In this document: in pieces, positions 27,172 through 37,481 of the stretch
Numbering within the stretch: position 1 is the first letter of the stretch
Layout: each line of letters opens with the position of its first letter
Source of the DNA: Erwinia endophytica
GTDB lineage: Bacteria; Pseudomonadota; Gammaproteobacteria; Enterobacterales; Enterobacteriaceae
Length of the DNA: 41,065 nucleotides
Assembly (NCBI RefSeq): GCF_009295515.1
Contig: NZ_RQVV01000038.1
Location: 1-41,065 of the forward strand
Direction: 5' to 3'
The notes under the pieces: model-generated
What the model was told of the DNA's origin: nothing
Databases searched by the model: none
Seen by the model: the letters and a program-made list of their open reading frames with translations, nothing else
Program-made: the position numbers and the translations under genes

Positions 27172-28095
27172 ATGAGTATTCGCATAATCCTGCAAGAACA
27201 GTGGGAGAAAGACGCCCCCCAAACGGCGGATATGATTCCACCGTTACTTTTCCCTACACTGAAAAATTTGTATTCCCGCCGCGCTGCACGCTTACGTCAA
27301 CTGGCGGAGAAAAATCCGCTGGGTGATTATCTGCGCTTCGCGGCGGTTATCGCCACCGCCCAGGAGATTGTGCTGTATGACCATCCCCTGATGATGGATT
27401 TGCATCCACGATTGGTGGAAACAGCAGCCAGCGGTACACCGCCGCTGGATATTCATACTCTGCCCCGAGACAGACACTGGCGACGCCTGTTACATTCGCT
27501 GATCGCTGAACTGAAGCCTGAGATGACCGGCCAGGCACTGGCGGTACTGGAAAATCTTGAAAAAGCCTCGACTCAGGAGCTGGAAACCATGGCCTCTGCC
27601 CTGTTTTCTAATAATTTTGCTCAGGTCAGCAGCGATAAATCCCCCTTTATTTGGGCTGCATTGTCGCTTTACTGGGCCCAGATGGCTGCACTGATCCCGG
27701 GTAAAGCGCATGCCGAATACGGTGAACAACGCCAGTTTTGCCCAGTCTGCGCGAGTGTGCCGGTTTCCAGCATCATCCATATGGGCTCACAACCTGATGG
27801 GTTGCGCTATCTGCACTGCAACCTGTGCGAAAGCGAGTGGTACGTGGCGCACGCCAAATGCAGCAATTGCGAACAACGCCACGATCTGCACTACTGGTCG
27901 CTGGACAGTGAGAGAATGCCCGTCAAAGCGGAAAGTTGTGGCGACTGCGGTACCTATATGAAAATGCTGTATCAGGAAAAAGACCCGGCAGTAGAACCCG
28001 TGGCCGATGACCTTGCCTCGCTGGTGCTGGACGCCCGCATGGAACAGGAAGGATTTTCACGCAGCAGTTTGAATCCTTTTCTTTTTCCGGGGTAA
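27172..28095 (+). CDS. fdhE: formate dehydrogenase accessory protein FdhE
   Basis: FdhE is a cytoplasmic maturation factor needed for active respiratory formate dehydrogenases. The 307 residues from 27172 ([10 protein letters not shown]) match E. coli FdhE almost end to end; the in-frame ATG at 27124 lies in the fdoI relic. Four CXXC pairs (CPVC, CNLC, CSNC, CGDC) form the rubredoxin-like metal-binding region (about 185-265). [14 protein letters not shown] and the tail NPFLFPG are family hallmarks. It is normally last in fdoGHI-fdhE; here the structural genes are lost, and with no obvious ribosome site or inherited promoter its expression is uncertain. Confidence 0.95.
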   Translation: MSIRIILQEQWEKDAPQTADMIPPLLFPTLKNLYSRRAARLRQLAEKNPLGDYLRFAAVIATAQEIVLYDHPLMMDLHPRLVETAASGTPPLDIHTLPRDRHWRRLLHSLIAELKPEMTGQALAVLENLEKASTQELETMASALFSNNFAQVSSDKSPFIWAALSLYWAQMAALIPGKAHAEYGEQRQFCPVCASVPVSSIIHMGSQPDGLRYLHCNLCESEWYVAHAKCSNCEQRHDLHYWSLDSERMPVKAESCGDCGTYMKMLYQEKDPAVEPVADDLASLVLDARMEQEGFSRSSLNPFLFPG

Positions 28096-28144
28096 TGATT
28101 TACGGACCCCGTTCACTTAACGCCGACCACTGGAGAATCACGCA

Positions 28145-28756
28145 ATGAAACTCATCGGCAGTTATACCAGTCCTTTCGTGCGTAAAATTTCCGTTATTCT
28201 GCTGGAAAAAAGCATTACCTTTGAGTTTATCAATGAATCACCGTGGGCAGATGAAAGCCATGTCCCACAGTACAATCCATTGGGTAAAGGACCTGCGCTA
28301 GTGACCGGGCCGGATGAGATCTGGTATGACTCTCATATCATCGCCGCTTATCTTGAGCAGTTGGATATTGCTCCGACACTGATCCCGCGTGAAAAACTGG
28401 CGGCACTGAAAGTTCAGCAACTGGAGGCGCTGGCAGACGGTATTGGTGATGCGGCGGTGCTCCTGCGGCTTGAGCAGATGCGCCCACTGGAACGACAGAT
28501 GGAAAGCCAGTTGTCGCGTCAGCGTGAGAAAATTCAGCGCGGTCTGGACGCGTTGGAAAAAGAAGCCGCACAAGGCACGGTGCTGAACAGCGGGCGGATC
28601 AATGTGGCAGACATCGCCACTGCCTGCCTGATCGGCTTTATCACTTTTCGCCACATTCTGCCGAACTGGAATGTGCAACGCCCGGCGCTGGTGAAACTGA
28701 CAGAAAAGATGTTTGAACGTGACAGTTTTGCCCGCACGGTACCCCCAGCAAGCTGA
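28145..28756 (+). CDS. yibF: glutathione S-transferase family protein YibF
   Basis: A 203-residue cytoplasmic GST-like protein. The N-terminal thioredoxin fold (about 1-78) begins MKLIGSYTSPFVRKISVILLEK, as in E. coli YibF; SYTSPFVRK holds the glutathione-site serine, and DSHIIAAYLEQL the other contact. The C-terminal all-helical domain (about 88-200) contains LEALADGIGDAAVL. The substrate is unknown. GGAG lies 8 nt before the ATG. It follows fdhE by 49 nt and may be cotranscribed. Confidence 0.92.
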   Translation: MKLIGSYTSPFVRKISVILLEKSITFEFINESPWADESHVPQYNPLGKGPALVTGPDEIWYDSHIIAAYLEQLDIAPTLIPREKLAALKVQQLEALADGIGDAAVLLRLEQMRPLERQMESQLSRQREKIQRGLDALEKEAAQGTVLNSGRINVADIATACLIGFITFRHILPNWNVQRPALVKLTEKMFERDSFARTVPPAS

Positions 28757-28773
28757 CCGTCATACAGCGAGTT

Positions 28774-28800
28774 GCGGGCACCTGTTGATCGATTGCCCGC
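28774..28800. terminator. hairpin between yibF and the tetR-type gene
   Basis: GCGGGCA and TGCCCGC form a perfect 7-bp stem around 13 nt, 15 nt after the yibF stop. There is no T-run, so it is a weak or factor-assisted terminator at best. Confidence 0.4.
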
Positions 28801-28931
28801 GCTGATTTTCATGCAAAAACAATATCACCGTGTTCGAGATGTGCATAAACGGTGATTCTTAAAGCCATTATTAATGAGTTAACCGGTGAAGAGTGTATCA
28901 GCACACAGCGAGAATCTTAACGCAAACAGGC

Positions 28932-29528
28932 TCACTTTGGCGATGTGAGAACATAGCGGATGACATTGCGCACCATTTCGTAGTCAAGAATGTCGTGCAA
29001 ATGCGGATTACGCAACGCACGCACTGAAAGTCCCTCCAACAATGCCGACGCAATTTCGCAACGCGATTTCGCCTCTGGCGAGTCGCTACCAAGCAACGCA
29101 TAAAATTCCTGGAAAACCTCCTGATCATAACGCTCGACCAGAGAGGCTATTGACGGGTTCCGCGCCATTTCCGCAAGAATTTCCATCTTCAGGGCCGCAT
29201 TCCCCTTATCCAGGTAATGAGGAATGATGTCTGAGGTGGTATCAACGACTGCCGAGACAGCATCCATTTGCTGCATGGATTCCCTGGTCCTTTCAAGCAA
29301 CAGTCCAAGCTCGCTACGCTCACGCGAGACAATCGCCTCAATTATTCCTTCCTTGCTGCCGAAATAATGATAAATATGGCCGGAGCTCATACTGGCTGCG
29401 GCAGAAATCTGCGCCATGCTGCTGCGATGAAAGCCTTCGCGGCGAAAACAATCCGCCGCTGCTTCAAGCACTTGCTCCTTACGGCGCCGGCCGATTGCGG
29501 TATCGCCTGGTTTTTTAGTCACTGCCAT
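28932..29528 (-). CDS. TetR/AcrR family transcriptional repressor
   Basis: A 198-residue repressor. The N-terminal helix-turn-helix (about 16-62) reads QVLEAAADCFRREGFHRSSMAQISAAASMSSGHIYHYFGSKEGI when its adjoining pieces are joined; the C-terminal helices (about 75-190) should bind an inducing drug. AGGATAAGAT precedes the ATG at 29528. It is transcribed divergently from the RND efflux operon; the palindrome at 29685-29700 is its likely operator, so repression of the pump and induction by a pump substrate is the expected circuit. Confidence 0.88.
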   Translation of the reverse strand: MAVTKKPGDTAIGRRRKEQVLEAAADCFRREGFHRSSMAQISAAASMSSGHIYHYFGSKEGIIEAIVSRERSELGLLLERTRESMQQMDAVSAVVDTTSDIIPHYLDKGNAALKMEILAEMARNPSIASLVERYDQEVFQEFYALLGSDSPEAKSRCEIASALLEGLSVRALRNPHLHDILDYEMVRNVIRYVLTSPK

Positions 29529-29684
29529 ATCTTATCCTCAAAAAGTCCCGAACACACATCCAGGCATACTGAACATCTCAGAAAACGGCCATTCAGGAAA
29601 CATTAAACCTCAACAGGAGCAATGTGTTCTAAACACCTTAATCGTTCAACAGTGAGCTAATCCTGTCAAGGATCGGTGACACGC

Positions 29685-29700
29685 TGATACGACTGTATCA
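29685..29700. promoter_or_regulatory. candidate TetR-family operator
   Basis: TGATAC-GACT-GTATCA is a perfect 6+6 inverted repeat in the 367-bp region between the tetR-type gene and the efflux operon, 195 bp before the pump's first start codon. A smaller palindrome ATCC-TGTCA-AGGAT lies close by (about 29660-29673). Confidence 0.5.
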
Positions 29701-29895
29701 AAGAGGCAACCCTGCCAGGATACTCATGTGCGCCAGATCACAAAATTTTTAGATAATTATAGGCTGGTCATTCAATCTATTTTAAGGTTACTATTTTGTA
29801 AAACGGCTGAGGCTATTTTTTTTCACGGCAAACCAGGTCGGCTGACCAACCTAAAAAATTACTTCAGAGAGCATTTAATGAACAGGAGTCATAAA

Positions 29896-31056
29896 ATGAT
29901 GGCAAGGAAACAATTGCCCCCAGGGATCTGTGCAGCGCTAATCATCGGTAGTTGCTTTGCCCTATCTGCGTGCGATAAGACCTCTTCTGCCACCTCAGAC
30001 ACCCCGCTGCCTGAGGTAGGTATCGTCACGGTTGAACCGCAGTCTGTACGCCTTTCTACGGAACTTCCCGGTCGCACGAATGCATTTCTAATAGCTGAGG
30101 TGCGTCCCCAAGTCAGCGGCATTCTGCTGCAACGCAAGTTCAGGGAAGGATCGGACGTCAAGGCTGGCGAAGTACTCTATCAAATAGATCCGGCGCCCTT
30201 CCAAGCCGAGCTCTCGCGCGCCGAGCCTGGTATGGAGTCAGCCCGACTGCTGTTTGAACGCTATCAGCGCTTGTTACAAACACACGCCATCAGTCAGCAA
30301 CAGTATGACGATGCACGTTCCCAGTACCTTCAGGCCAAAGCCGCGACGGAAAGTGCGCGTATCAACCTGAATTACACCCGCATAATCGCCCCGATATCTG
30401 GCCGCATCGGGCGTTCAGCAGTGACGCAAGGGGCGTTGGTCACCGCCAGCCAGACCGAGGCGCTGGCAACTATCCAGCAACTTGACCCGATCTACGTTGA
30501 TATCACTCAGCCAGCGACAAAGTTGCTTGAACTCAGGGAAGATTTAGCCAGCGGTCGGCTTAAGAACGTGGGTAAAGACCAGGCGGAAATCCGCGTAAAA
30601 CTGGATAACGGAAGAGCTTACCCGCACTCAGGCACACTGCAGTTCTCGGAGGTCAGCGTCGAAGAAAGTACGGGAGCGGTAACTCTACGGGCGATCGTCC
30701 CTAATCCGGATGGGGTCCTGCTCCCAGGGATGTTCGTGCGTGCTGAATTGCAGGAAGGGGTCCGTGATCAGGCGCTGCTGATCCCACAACGCGGTGTCAC
30801 CCGTGATACCCAGGGAAATGCCGTCGCGCTGGTTCTGGATGAAAAAAATACCGTAAAACAACGCTCCCTGACGACTGATCGCAGCGTGGATGGTCAATGG
30901 CTGATCCGTGATGGCCTGCAAGTAGGCGACCGGGTGATTGTCGATGGCATCCAGAAAGTGCAGCCCGGTATGCAAGTAAAACCCGTTCCTGCCGCTGAAA
31001 CAGCTTCTATCGTGGACCATTCCGCTAAATCATCCACGCCAGATAGCGGTAAATAA
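29896..31056 (+). CDS. RND efflux periplasmic adaptor (AcrA/MexA-like lipoprotein)
   Basis: The membrane-fusion subunit linking the inner-membrane pump to the outer-membrane channel. It has 386 residues from ATG 29896, chosen because AGGAG lies 7 nt upstream; 29878 is an alternative, and the open frame back to 29728 is not coding. The signal peptide ends in a lipobox (FALSAC) with acylated Cys26. Barrel-sandwich segments (GRTNAFLIAEVRPQVSGIL and ARINLNYTRIIAPISGRIG) flank a coiled-coil hairpin (about 100-150), followed by the beta-barrel and membrane-proximal domains (LLPGMFVRAELQEG; GDRVIVDGIQKVQPGMQV). First gene of the operon; 9 nt separate it from the pump gene. Confidence 0.93.
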   Translation: MMARKQLPPGICAALIIGSCFALSACDKTSSATSDTPLPEVGIVTVEPQSVRLSTELPGRTNAFLIAEVRPQVSGILLQRKFREGSDVKAGEVLYQIDPAPFQAELSRAEPGMESARLLFERYQRLLQTHAISQQQYDDARSQYLQAKAATESARINLNYTRIIAPISGRIGRSAVTQGALVTASQTEALATIQQLDPIYVDITQPATKLLELREDLASGRLKNVGKDQAEIRVKLDNGRAYPHSGTLQFSEVSVEESTGAVTLRAIVPNPDGVLLPGMFVRAELQEGVRDQALLIPQRGVTRDTQGNAVALVLDEKNTVKQRSLTTDRSVDGQWLIRDGLQVGDRVIVDGIQKVQPGMQVKPVPAAETASIVDHSAKSSTPDSGK

Positions 31057-31065
31057 GGGGAGCCT

Positions 31066-34000
31066 ATGTCCAGATTCTTTATCGATCGCCCCATATTTGC
31101 CTGGGTCATCGCCATCGTTATCATGCTGGCTGGCGTGTTATCAATCACCCGGTTACCGGTCAATCAATACCCCAATGTTGCTCCGCCCGCCATTGGCATC
31201 ACGGCCAGTTATCCTGGTGCATCCGCGCAAACCGTTCAGGATACGGTTACTCAGGTTATCGAGCAGCAGCTCAATGGCCTGGATGGGCTGCGCTACATAC
31301 GATCCGAAAGTAATTCAGACGGTAGCATAACCATCGTGGTCACGTTCGAACAAGACGTGGATCCGAACATCGCCCAGGTACAGGTACAGAACAAACTGCA
31401 ACTGGCTACCCCTATGTTACCGCAAGCGGTTCAACAGCTCGGTCTGCGCGTCATTAAGTACCAGGTCAACTTTATGTTGATTGCAGCCCTGGTCTCTGAG
31501 GACGGCCGACTAGACAACTATGCGTTAGGTGACCTGATCGTCTCACAATTGCAGGATCCGCTTAGCCGTACCAAAGGGGTGGGTGACTTCTTTGTCCTGG
31601 GGGCGCAAAACGCGATGCGCGTCTGGCTCGATCCACTCAAACTCAATAACTATAAGCTGATGCCCAGTGACGTAATGGCGGCCATCGAAGCACAGAACGT
31701 TCAGGTGTCATCGGGTCAACTCGGCGGTCGTCCCTCCGGCCCAACGGTGGGTCTCAACGCTACCGTGGTCGGTAAAACGTTAATGACGACCCCGGCGCAA
31801 TTCGAAGATATCCTGCTCAAGGTCAATCCTGACGGTTCCCAGGTCCGTCTACGCGATGTGGGCGAAGTTGCCCTTGGCTCGGAGAGTTATACCTTCAACA
31901 CCTTGTCAGCCGGGCGTCCCAGCTCTGGTATCGCACTGCGTCTGGCCAGTGGTGGCAATACTCTGGATGCGGTCGGAGCGGTGCGTAACGTACTGGCCCA
32001 GTTAGCGCCAACCCTGCCGCCTGGCGTTAAAATTATCTACCCGTATGATACGGCACCTGTCGTCAGCGAATCGATTAAAGGCGTCGCCCACACGCTGATC
32101 GAAGCCATCATCCTGGTATTCCTCATCATGTACCTGTTCCTACAGAATCTGCGCGCTACGCTCATTCCCACGCTGGCGGTGCCGGTGGTGCTGTTGGGTA
32201 CCTTTGGCGTCATGTCGGCATGTGGATTTTCGATCAATATCCTGACCATGTTCGGTCTGGTGCTGGCCATCGGTCTGCTGGTGGACGACGCCATTGTGGT
32301 GGTGGAAAACGTCGAACGTCTTCTTGTCGAAGAGAAGCTGTCGCCACTGGAGGCCACACGCAAGTCGATGGACCAAATCTCCGGCGCGCTGGTGGGTATT
32401 GGCCTGGTACTGTCAGCGGTTTTCATACCGATGGCGTTTTTCGCCGGTTCCACCGGGGTTATCTACCGCCAGTTTTCCCTGACTATCGTGACCGCGATGA
32501 CATTATCGGTACTGGTGGCGCTGATCTTCACACCCGCATTGTGCGCGACAATCCTTAAGCCGGTTCACGATCACCAGGAGAAAAAGGGCTTCTTCGGTTG
32601 GTTCAACCGCACTTTTGAACGCAATGCCCAGCGCTATGAAAACGGCGTATCACGATTTGTGGCGGGCCGTGGACGCTATATGTTGATGTTTTTACTGATC
32701 GTCGGCGCACTGGCGTACCTTTTCCCGAAGATTCCTACATCGTTCCTGCCGGATGAAGATCAGGGCACGCTGTTTGTGCAGGTCGAATTGCCGTCGAATG
32801 CCACCTTGAATGAAACTGATGCCGCGCTGACTCAGGTCCAGCAGTATTTCGCAAAAGAAGAACAGGAATCCGTCGAGTCGGTGTTTACTGTAAGCGGGTT
32901 CAGCTTCGCGGGTCGCGGCCAGAACTCAGGGTTGGCATTCGTCCAGCTCAAACCCTGGGAAGAGCGCAAGAGCAGCGTGTTCGAACTACAGGCGCGGGCA
33001 ATGAAACGTTTCAGTCAGATCAAGCAAGGCACCGTACTGGCTTTCGCGCCGCCAGCAATTATGGAACTGGGTAACGCCACGGGGTTTGACCTGTTCCTGC
33101 AAGATTACAGCGGATTAGGCCATGAGCATCTGATGCAGGCTCGTGCGCAGTTCCTTGAAGAAGCAGCTAAAAACCCGGCGCTGACGATGGTTCGTCCGAA
33201 CGGTAAAGACGACGAACCACAGTATCAGGTCCTGATTGATGATGAAAAAGCGCGAGCATTGAGCGTCAGTCTCGACGAAGTCAACACGACAATGTCGGCC
33301 GTCTGGGGCTCCTCTTATGTCAATAACTTCCTTGATCGAAGCCGTATCAAGCGCGTGTATGTCCAGGGGATTCCCCAGGCCCGTATCACCGAAGAGGATT
33401 TCAACAAATGGTATGTGCGCAATAGCAATGGTGAAATGGTGTCTTTCGCCTCCTTTGCCAGCGGCAAGTGGATCAAAGGCTCGCCGAAACTGGAACGCTA
33501 TAATGGCGTCCCGGCGGTAGAAATCCTGGGTGAGCCCGCGCCTGGCTACAGTTCTGGCGACGCGATGAAAGCCGTCGGGGAAATTGCCGCAAAACTGCCT
33601 ACCGGCGTCAGTGTGGCCTGGACCGGCCTGTCCTATGAGGAGCAGCTATCTGGTTCACAGGCGCCTGCGCTGTATGCGCTGTCAATCATCGCGGTATTCC
33701 TGTGTCTGGCTGCACTGTATGAGAGCTGGTCTATCCCCCTGTCGGTGTTACTGGTCATCCCATTGGGCGTTATCGGTACCGTCATCGCCACACTGATGCG
33801 CGGGATGGAGAACGACGTGTTCTTCCAAATCGGCCTGTTGACCACGGTCGGCCTGTCAGCCAAGAACGCTATTCTGATCGTCGAGTTCGCCAAGGATTTG
33901 CACGAGAAAGGCGGTCGTACACTGGTACAGGCAGCCATAGAGGCGGCACGCCTGCGCCTGCGCCCGATAATCATGACCTCACTGGCCTTCACCATGGGGG

Positions 34001-34209
34001 TATTGCCGCTCGCCATTTCCAGTGGGGCAAGCTCAGGGAGTAAACACGCCATTGGTACGGGTGTGGTTGGCGGTATGGTCACCGCAACATTTCTGGCTAT
34101 CTTTTTCATCCCGCTGTTCTACGTCCTGGTGTCGTCACTTTTCCAGAAGCGGAATAAAAAATCTCAGGACCCGTCTGAATCACAGCAGGAGGTTGATTCT
34201 CATGAGTAA
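31066..34209 (+). CDS. RND multidrug efflux transporter (AcrB/MexB-like, HAE-1 family)
   Basis: A 1047-residue inner-membrane proton-driven drug exporter, usual size for AcrB. Twelve helices are expected (the first at about 10-28, the rest in two bundles at about 340-560 and 865-1030) with two large periplasmic loops. The proton-relay residues are present: Asp407-Asp408 ([14 protein letters not shown]) and Lys933 ([16 protein letters not shown]), the counterpart of AcrB Lys940. The N-terminus [20 protein letters not shown] is typical. The 3' end overlaps the channel gene by 8 nt. Substrates cannot be told from sequence. Confidence 0.96.
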   Translation: MSRFFIDRPIFAWVIAIVIMLAGVLSITRLPVNQYPNVAPPAIGITASYPGASAQTVQDTVTQVIEQQLNGLDGLRYIRSESNSDGSITIVVTFEQDVDPNIAQVQVQNKLQLATPMLPQAVQQLGLRVIKYQVNFMLIAALVSEDGRLDNYALGDLIVSQLQDPLSRTKGVGDFFVLGAQNAMRVWLDPLKLNNYKLMPSDVMAAIEAQNVQVSSGQLGGRPSGPTVGLNATVVGKTLMTTPAQFEDILLKVNPDGSQVRLRDVGEVALGSESYTFNTLSAGRPSSGIALRLASGGNTLDAVGAVRNVLAQLAPTLPPGVKIIYPYDTAPVVSESIKGVAHTLIEAIILVFLIMYLFLQNLRATLIPTLAVPVVLLGTFGVMSACGFSINILTMFGLVLAIGLLVDDAIVVVENVERLLVEEKLSPLEATRKSMDQISGALVGIGLVLSAVFIPMAFFAGSTGVIYRQFSLTIVTAMTLSVLVALIFTPALCATILKPVHDHQEKKGFFGWFNRTFERNAQRYENGVSRFVAGRGRYMLMFLLIVGALAYLFPKIPTSFLPDEDQGTLFVQVELPSNATLNETDAALTQVQQYFAKEEQESVESVFTVSGFSFAGRGQNSGLAFVQLKPWEERKSSVFELQARAMKRFSQIKQGTVLAFAPPAIMELGNATGFDLFLQDYSGLGHEHLMQARAQFLEEAAKNPALTMVRPNGKDDEPQYQVLIDDEKARALSVSLDEVNTTMSAVWGSSYVNNFLDRSRIKRVYVQGIPQARITEEDFNKWYVRNSNGEMVSFASFASGKWIKGSPKLERYNGVPAVEILGEPAPGYSSGDAMKAVGEIAAKLPTGVSVAWTGLSYEEQLSGSQAPALYALSIIAVFLCLAALYESWSIPLSVLLVIPLGVIGTVIATLMRGMENDVFFQIGLLTTVGLSAKNAILIVEFAKDLHEKGGRTLVQAAIEAARLRLRPIIMTSLAFTMGVLPLAISSGASSGSKHAIGTGVVGGMVTATFLAIFFIPLFYVLVSSLFQKRNKKSQDPSESQQEVDSHE

Positions 34210-35686
34210 GTTATATCCTGTATGGAGATGGCTTTTCCCCATATTAACCGGGCCTGTTCTACTGACAGGGTGCGTAAGCACCCTGGCGCCAGATTATCAT
34301 CGACCCACAGCGCCTGTTGCCAAACAATGGCCCGCAGGCCAACAAGGAACGGCCTCGCACAGCAGTGCCGAAATCCCCTGGCGCACATTGTTTGCCGACC
34401 CACAGATGCAAAGGATTATTCAACTCGCGCTGGATAATAACCGCGACCTGCGTACATCCACCCTGAACATCGCCAGAGCCAGAGCGCAATATAATATTCA
34501 GCGTTCAGCGTTGATGCCTGACATAGGCATCAATGGGGACGGCAGTTCTGGACGAACGCCGGCGTCAATCTCAACAACCGGTCGCTCTTACGTGGGTCAT
34601 GCCTATCAATTGAACGTTGGAGTCAGTGCTTACGAACTTGACTTGTTTGGCCGAGTGCGAAGTCTTAAAGATCAGGCGCTGCAACAATATTTGGCCACAG
34701 AGGCGGCACAACGCAGTGCTCGCATTAGCCTGATAACTGAAGTTGCAACCACTTATATGAATATGAACGCCGATAAAGAGCAATTGGCGTTAGCACGAAA
34801 CACATTTGCAAGCCGCCAGTCAACGTATGACTTGCAGCGCCAACGGTTCGAAACAGGCGATACCTCAGAGCTGGAACTACGACAGTCCGAGGTGGAACTG
34901 GAATCGGCACGAGATCAGGTGCTGTCGATGGAAAACGCGGTAGCAATAGATCGTAATGCACTTGAACTGCTGGTCGGGGCACCTCTGCCTGGCGATATAC
35001 AGTTTGTAAAACCGCTGGACCATATGCTCGCACGGCAGGACATCCCGGCGGGATTACCATCAGATTTGCTGCAACGTCGGCCTGACATCGTTTCAGCAGA
35101 ACACACGCTGATGGCGGCCAACGCCAACATTGGTGCCGCACGCGCCGCCTTTTTTCCCAGCATTACACTCACCGCAGGGATAGGCCGGGCCAGTGACTCA
35201 TTATCCAGCTTGTTTGACGGTGGCAATCGTGCCTGGAGTTTCGCTCCGCAGATCAACCTGCCTATCTTTAGCGGCGGCCGCCTGACCGCATCCCTGGAAG
35301 TGGCTAAAGTTGATCGAGATATCGCGGTTGCTGAGTACGAACATTCCATTCAGTCGGCATTTCGTGAGGTCGCCGACGCGCTGGACCAGAGAGAATCTCT
35401 TGATGGTCGCCTGAGCGCCCAGCAACGACGAGTCAGTGCCGCTCAGGCCTCTTACGACATGGCTAAAGCGCGTTATGACAATGGTATCTCCGGATATCTG
35501 GAAGTACTGGATGCTCAGCGTACGCTGTACAGTGCGCAGAAAACCTTGATAGAGACCCAACTTGCCAGACAAAACAACCTGATAACGCTATACAAAGCGC
35601 TGGGAGGAGACTGGAGCACTAATGGGCGCGACGCCACGACCGCCAGACATAGCGACACCCGACCTGTAACATCACCGGTCAGTTAA
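34202..35686 (+). CDS. RND efflux outer-membrane channel (OprM/NodT-type lipoprotein)
   Basis: A 494-residue outer-membrane factor that forms the exit duct of the pump. The start at 34202, after AGGAGG, gives a lipoprotein signal ending LLTGC (Cys24). Two outer-membrane efflux repeats are present (about 70-260 and 285-470), with conserved pieces [40 protein letters not shown] and [15 protein letters not shown] near the N-terminus is typical of NodT-type proteins. A frame open upstream to 34022 overlaps the pump gene and is rejected. Most Enterobacterales RND pumps use the shared TolC, so a dedicated channel is worth noting. Confidence 0.93.
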   Translation: MSKLYPVWRWLFPILTGPVLLTGCVSTLAPDYHRPTAPVAKQWPAGQQGTASHSSAEIPWRTLFADPQMQRIIQLALDNNRDLRTSTLNIARARAQYNIQRSALMPDIGINGDGSSGRTPASISTTGRSYVGHAYQLNVGVSAYELDLFGRVRSLKDQALQQYLATEAAQRSARISLITEVATTYMNMNADKEQLALARNTFASRQSTYDLQRQRFETGDTSELELRQSEVELESARDQVLSMENAVAIDRNALELLVGAPLPGDIQFVKPLDHMLARQDIPAGLPSDLLQRRPDIVSAEHTLMAANANIGAARAAFFPSITLTAGIGRASDSLSSLFDGGNRAWSFAPQINLPIFSGGRLTASLEVAKVDRDIAVAEYEHSIQSAFREVADALDQRESLDGRLSAQQRRVSAAQASYDMAKARYDNGISGYLEVLDAQRTLYSAQKTLIETQLARQNNLITLYKALGGDWSTNGRDATTARHSDTRPVTSPVS

Positions 35687-35708
35687 CCCTCTTCACATTA
35701 AGCGAAAA

Positions 35709-35745
35709 ATCAGATAACATGCTGTTTTATATCATGTTATCTGAT
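35709..35745 (-). terminator. intrinsic terminator shared by the efflux operon and the MFS gene
   Basis: A perfect 13-bp stem ATCAGATAACATG/CATGTTATCTGAT with an 11-nt loop lies between the convergent channel and MFS genes. On the minus strand TTTTTCG follows, making it a good terminator for the MFS gene; on the + strand only a weak AATATTT follows. Confidence 0.75.
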
Positions 35746-35767
35746 AATATTTCCGTCGCACAACAGG

Positions 35768-36994
35768 TTAACGTCTACGATCACGATGTCGTTTCTCGAT
35801 GATAAAATTCCCGATCGCTCCTACGGCCATCAGAACGGCTGTTGCGAGGAAGACAGCACGCATGCCAATATGTCCCCCCACGAAACCGCCACCGAGCGGA
35901 CCGAGTACCTGCCCGGCATATTGTGCCGACACCGAGTAGCCCAGAATGCCGCCGGCGATTTTATCCGGCACATTGTGGCGAATAACACTCGCGATACAGG
36001 GCAACAAACCGCCAAGCGCAAGGCCCATCAGCAAACGTAGAATGATAAGCTGCCAACCGCTCACCACAAAAGCCTGTGGAGCCAGCAGCAATGCTGCCGC
36101 AGCGAGACAGGCGATGATCATTCGCCAGTGGCCAACACCATCAGCCAGTCTCCCAAGATAAGTAGATGACAGGATGCTCCCCAAAGCCGCCGCCGCCATC
36201 ACCAGGCCCGACACGAACGTCACCCGCGATAACGCAACGAACTGAGCGACATAAACCGTGATGATGGGCTCAACTGACATGTTGGCCACCATCAGCAGTA
36301 ATCCCGTCGCCAGCATGGCAATGATCGGGCGCTTATCCGGGATCTGAGACCAACCGCCCCGTTGCTTGTGGGTCCGCGCCTTCGGGGGTCGCGCCTCCTC
36401 ACGGATCAGGAAAAGGGTTCCTAAAAAGGTGATGAAGATGGTACTTCCAGCCAGCAGAAACGTCGCACGGATACCGATCAGCGGCGGCAATAATCCGCCA
36501 ATCAGCGGGCCGGCAAGATTACCCGCCATGATGCCTGCGGAAAGAATGCCGAGCGCCCAGCCTGAGCGGGACTTTGGCGTTTGCGCCGCAACCAGTATGG
36601 TGGAACCGGAAGCATAACCCCCAAGCAAACCGGCCAGCAGCCTGAGCGCGACCAGTTGCCAGACATTATGCGCCATGCCGATCAGCGACATGGCGATGGC
36701 CATACCAAGGCTGGCCCGGATCAGCATGAGCTTGCGGCCATAACGATCCGCGAGCCGCCCCCAAAGAGGGGCCGTCAACGCGGCGGTGAAGAACGTCGCC
36801 CCGTAAGCGATACCTGACCACTGAACAATCGCCGCATGCTCCGTCACGCCAAGTTGCCCGATATAGAGGGGCAGAAAAGGCAGCAATAGTGTCATTGCCA
36901 CGATCGTCGTGAAAGAACCGAAGACGCAGACAGCCAGATTGCGTTTCCAGGGACCCGCGTCGGGGAGCCACTCACGATCCTGAGCACCGTCCAT
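35768..36994 (-). CDS. MdtG-like multidrug MFS transporter
   Basis: A 408-residue, 12-helix inner-membrane antiporter of the DHA1 family. It shares MdtG phrases (WKRNLAV, LPFLPLYIGQLGVTEH, PLWGRLADRYGRKLMLIRASLGM, SGWALGILS, GAVFLATA-like end), so drug or metabolite export is likely. The loop 2-3 motif GRLADRYGRKLM is intact. Its ribosome site is weak, and a small reading frame ends one base before its ATG at 36994. It faces the RND operon and shares a terminator with it; it is not necessarily coregulated. Confidence 0.85.
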   Translation of the reverse strand: MDGAQDREWLPDAGPWKRNLAVCVFGSFTTIVAMTLLLPFLPLYIGQLGVTEHAAIVQWSGIAYGATFFTAALTAPLWGRLADRYGRKLMLIRASLGMAIAMSLIGMAHNVWQLVALRLLAGLLGGYASGSTILVAAQTPKSRSGWALGILSAGIMAGNLAGPLIGGLLPPLIGIRATFLLAGSTIFITFLGTLFLIREEARPPKARTHKQRGGWSQIPDKRPIIAMLATGLLLMVANMSVEPIITVYVAQFVALSRVTFVSGLVMAAAALGSILSSTYLGRLADGVGHWRMIIACLAAAALLLAPQAFVVSGWQLIILRLLMGLALGGLLPCIASVIRHNVPDKIAGGILGYSVSAQYAGQVLGPLGGGFVGGHIGMRAVFLATAVLMAVGAIGNFIIEKRHRDRRR

Positions 36995-36995
36995 G

Positions 36996-37142
36996 TTATA
37001 GCATTCCGATCAGTGTTAAGCCGTGAACTCGCAGGCCCCGGCGATCGTCGGTCAAAGACCAACGCCAGCGACTGCCGGAGCCAACATTGAGCAAGGGGAT
37101 ACTCTTCCTGAGTGGATCATGTATCTGGAGCATCTGAGACAT
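36996..37142 (-). CDS. possible 48-codon leader reading frame before the MFS gene
   Basis: An ATG frame of 48 codons (start MSQMLQIHDPLRK, end LTLIGML) stops in TAACATG, one base before the MFS start. The spacing would allow reinitiation and would explain the poor ribosome site of the MFS gene. No ribosome site precedes its own ATG and no similarity is recognised, so it may be chance. Confidence 0.2.
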   Translation of the reverse strand: MSQMLQIHDPLRKSIPLLNVGSGSRWRWSLTDDRRGLRVHGLTLIGML

Positions 37143-37400
37143 TAAGCGGTCGCCAGCCTGTATTTATGCAAAAAGGGTATACCAATCTGAAATCCCAAAC
37201 AAATTAATGGGCACGGTGACACATATCAGAGTGGGCACGCCGACAAACCAGAAGATTAAATCATCACCATCAGGTAGAGTGGACCTGCATAACCTTGTGG
37301 CGCAGAACCACCGAAATATCAAACGACGAATACGCCTGATTCTGGAATGTGAGCCGTTGCATCGTGCACAGAGAATGCGGTATCGAGATTGCGCCAGTCG
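37143..37400. other. intergenic DNA without a recognised gene
   Basis: About 260 bp between the MFS gene and the repeat upstream of tag. A minus-strand frame (37442-37164) is cysteine/arginine-rich with no ribosome site and looks like noise. The only pattern noticed is a direct repeat GGGCACG about 25 bp apart (near 37209 and 37233). Promoters for both flanking genes should lie around here, but none was identified with confidence. Confidence 0.3.
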
Positions 37401-37445
37401 ACATAATACGTAAGGGGCAACACAGGGATAACATGTCCCCAACAG
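37401..37445 (+). repeat. dispersed repeat copy B
   Basis: ACATAATACGTAAGGGGCAA followed by CAGGGATAACATGTCCCCAACAG matches copy A at 204-260 in order and orientation, with copy A carrying about 11 extra bases in the middle. It lies 37 bp before tag, close enough to fall in its 5' untranslated region. Confidence 0.4.
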
Positions 37446-37481
37446 AACCTGTTAACCCGAATGAATTAAGGAAATTTTACT

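Noticed and set aside
26745..27185. N-terminal extension of FdhD by about 147 codons
   Set aside because: The extension crosses the fdoI relic on the other strand; the usual FdhD length and a ribosome site point to the start at 26744.
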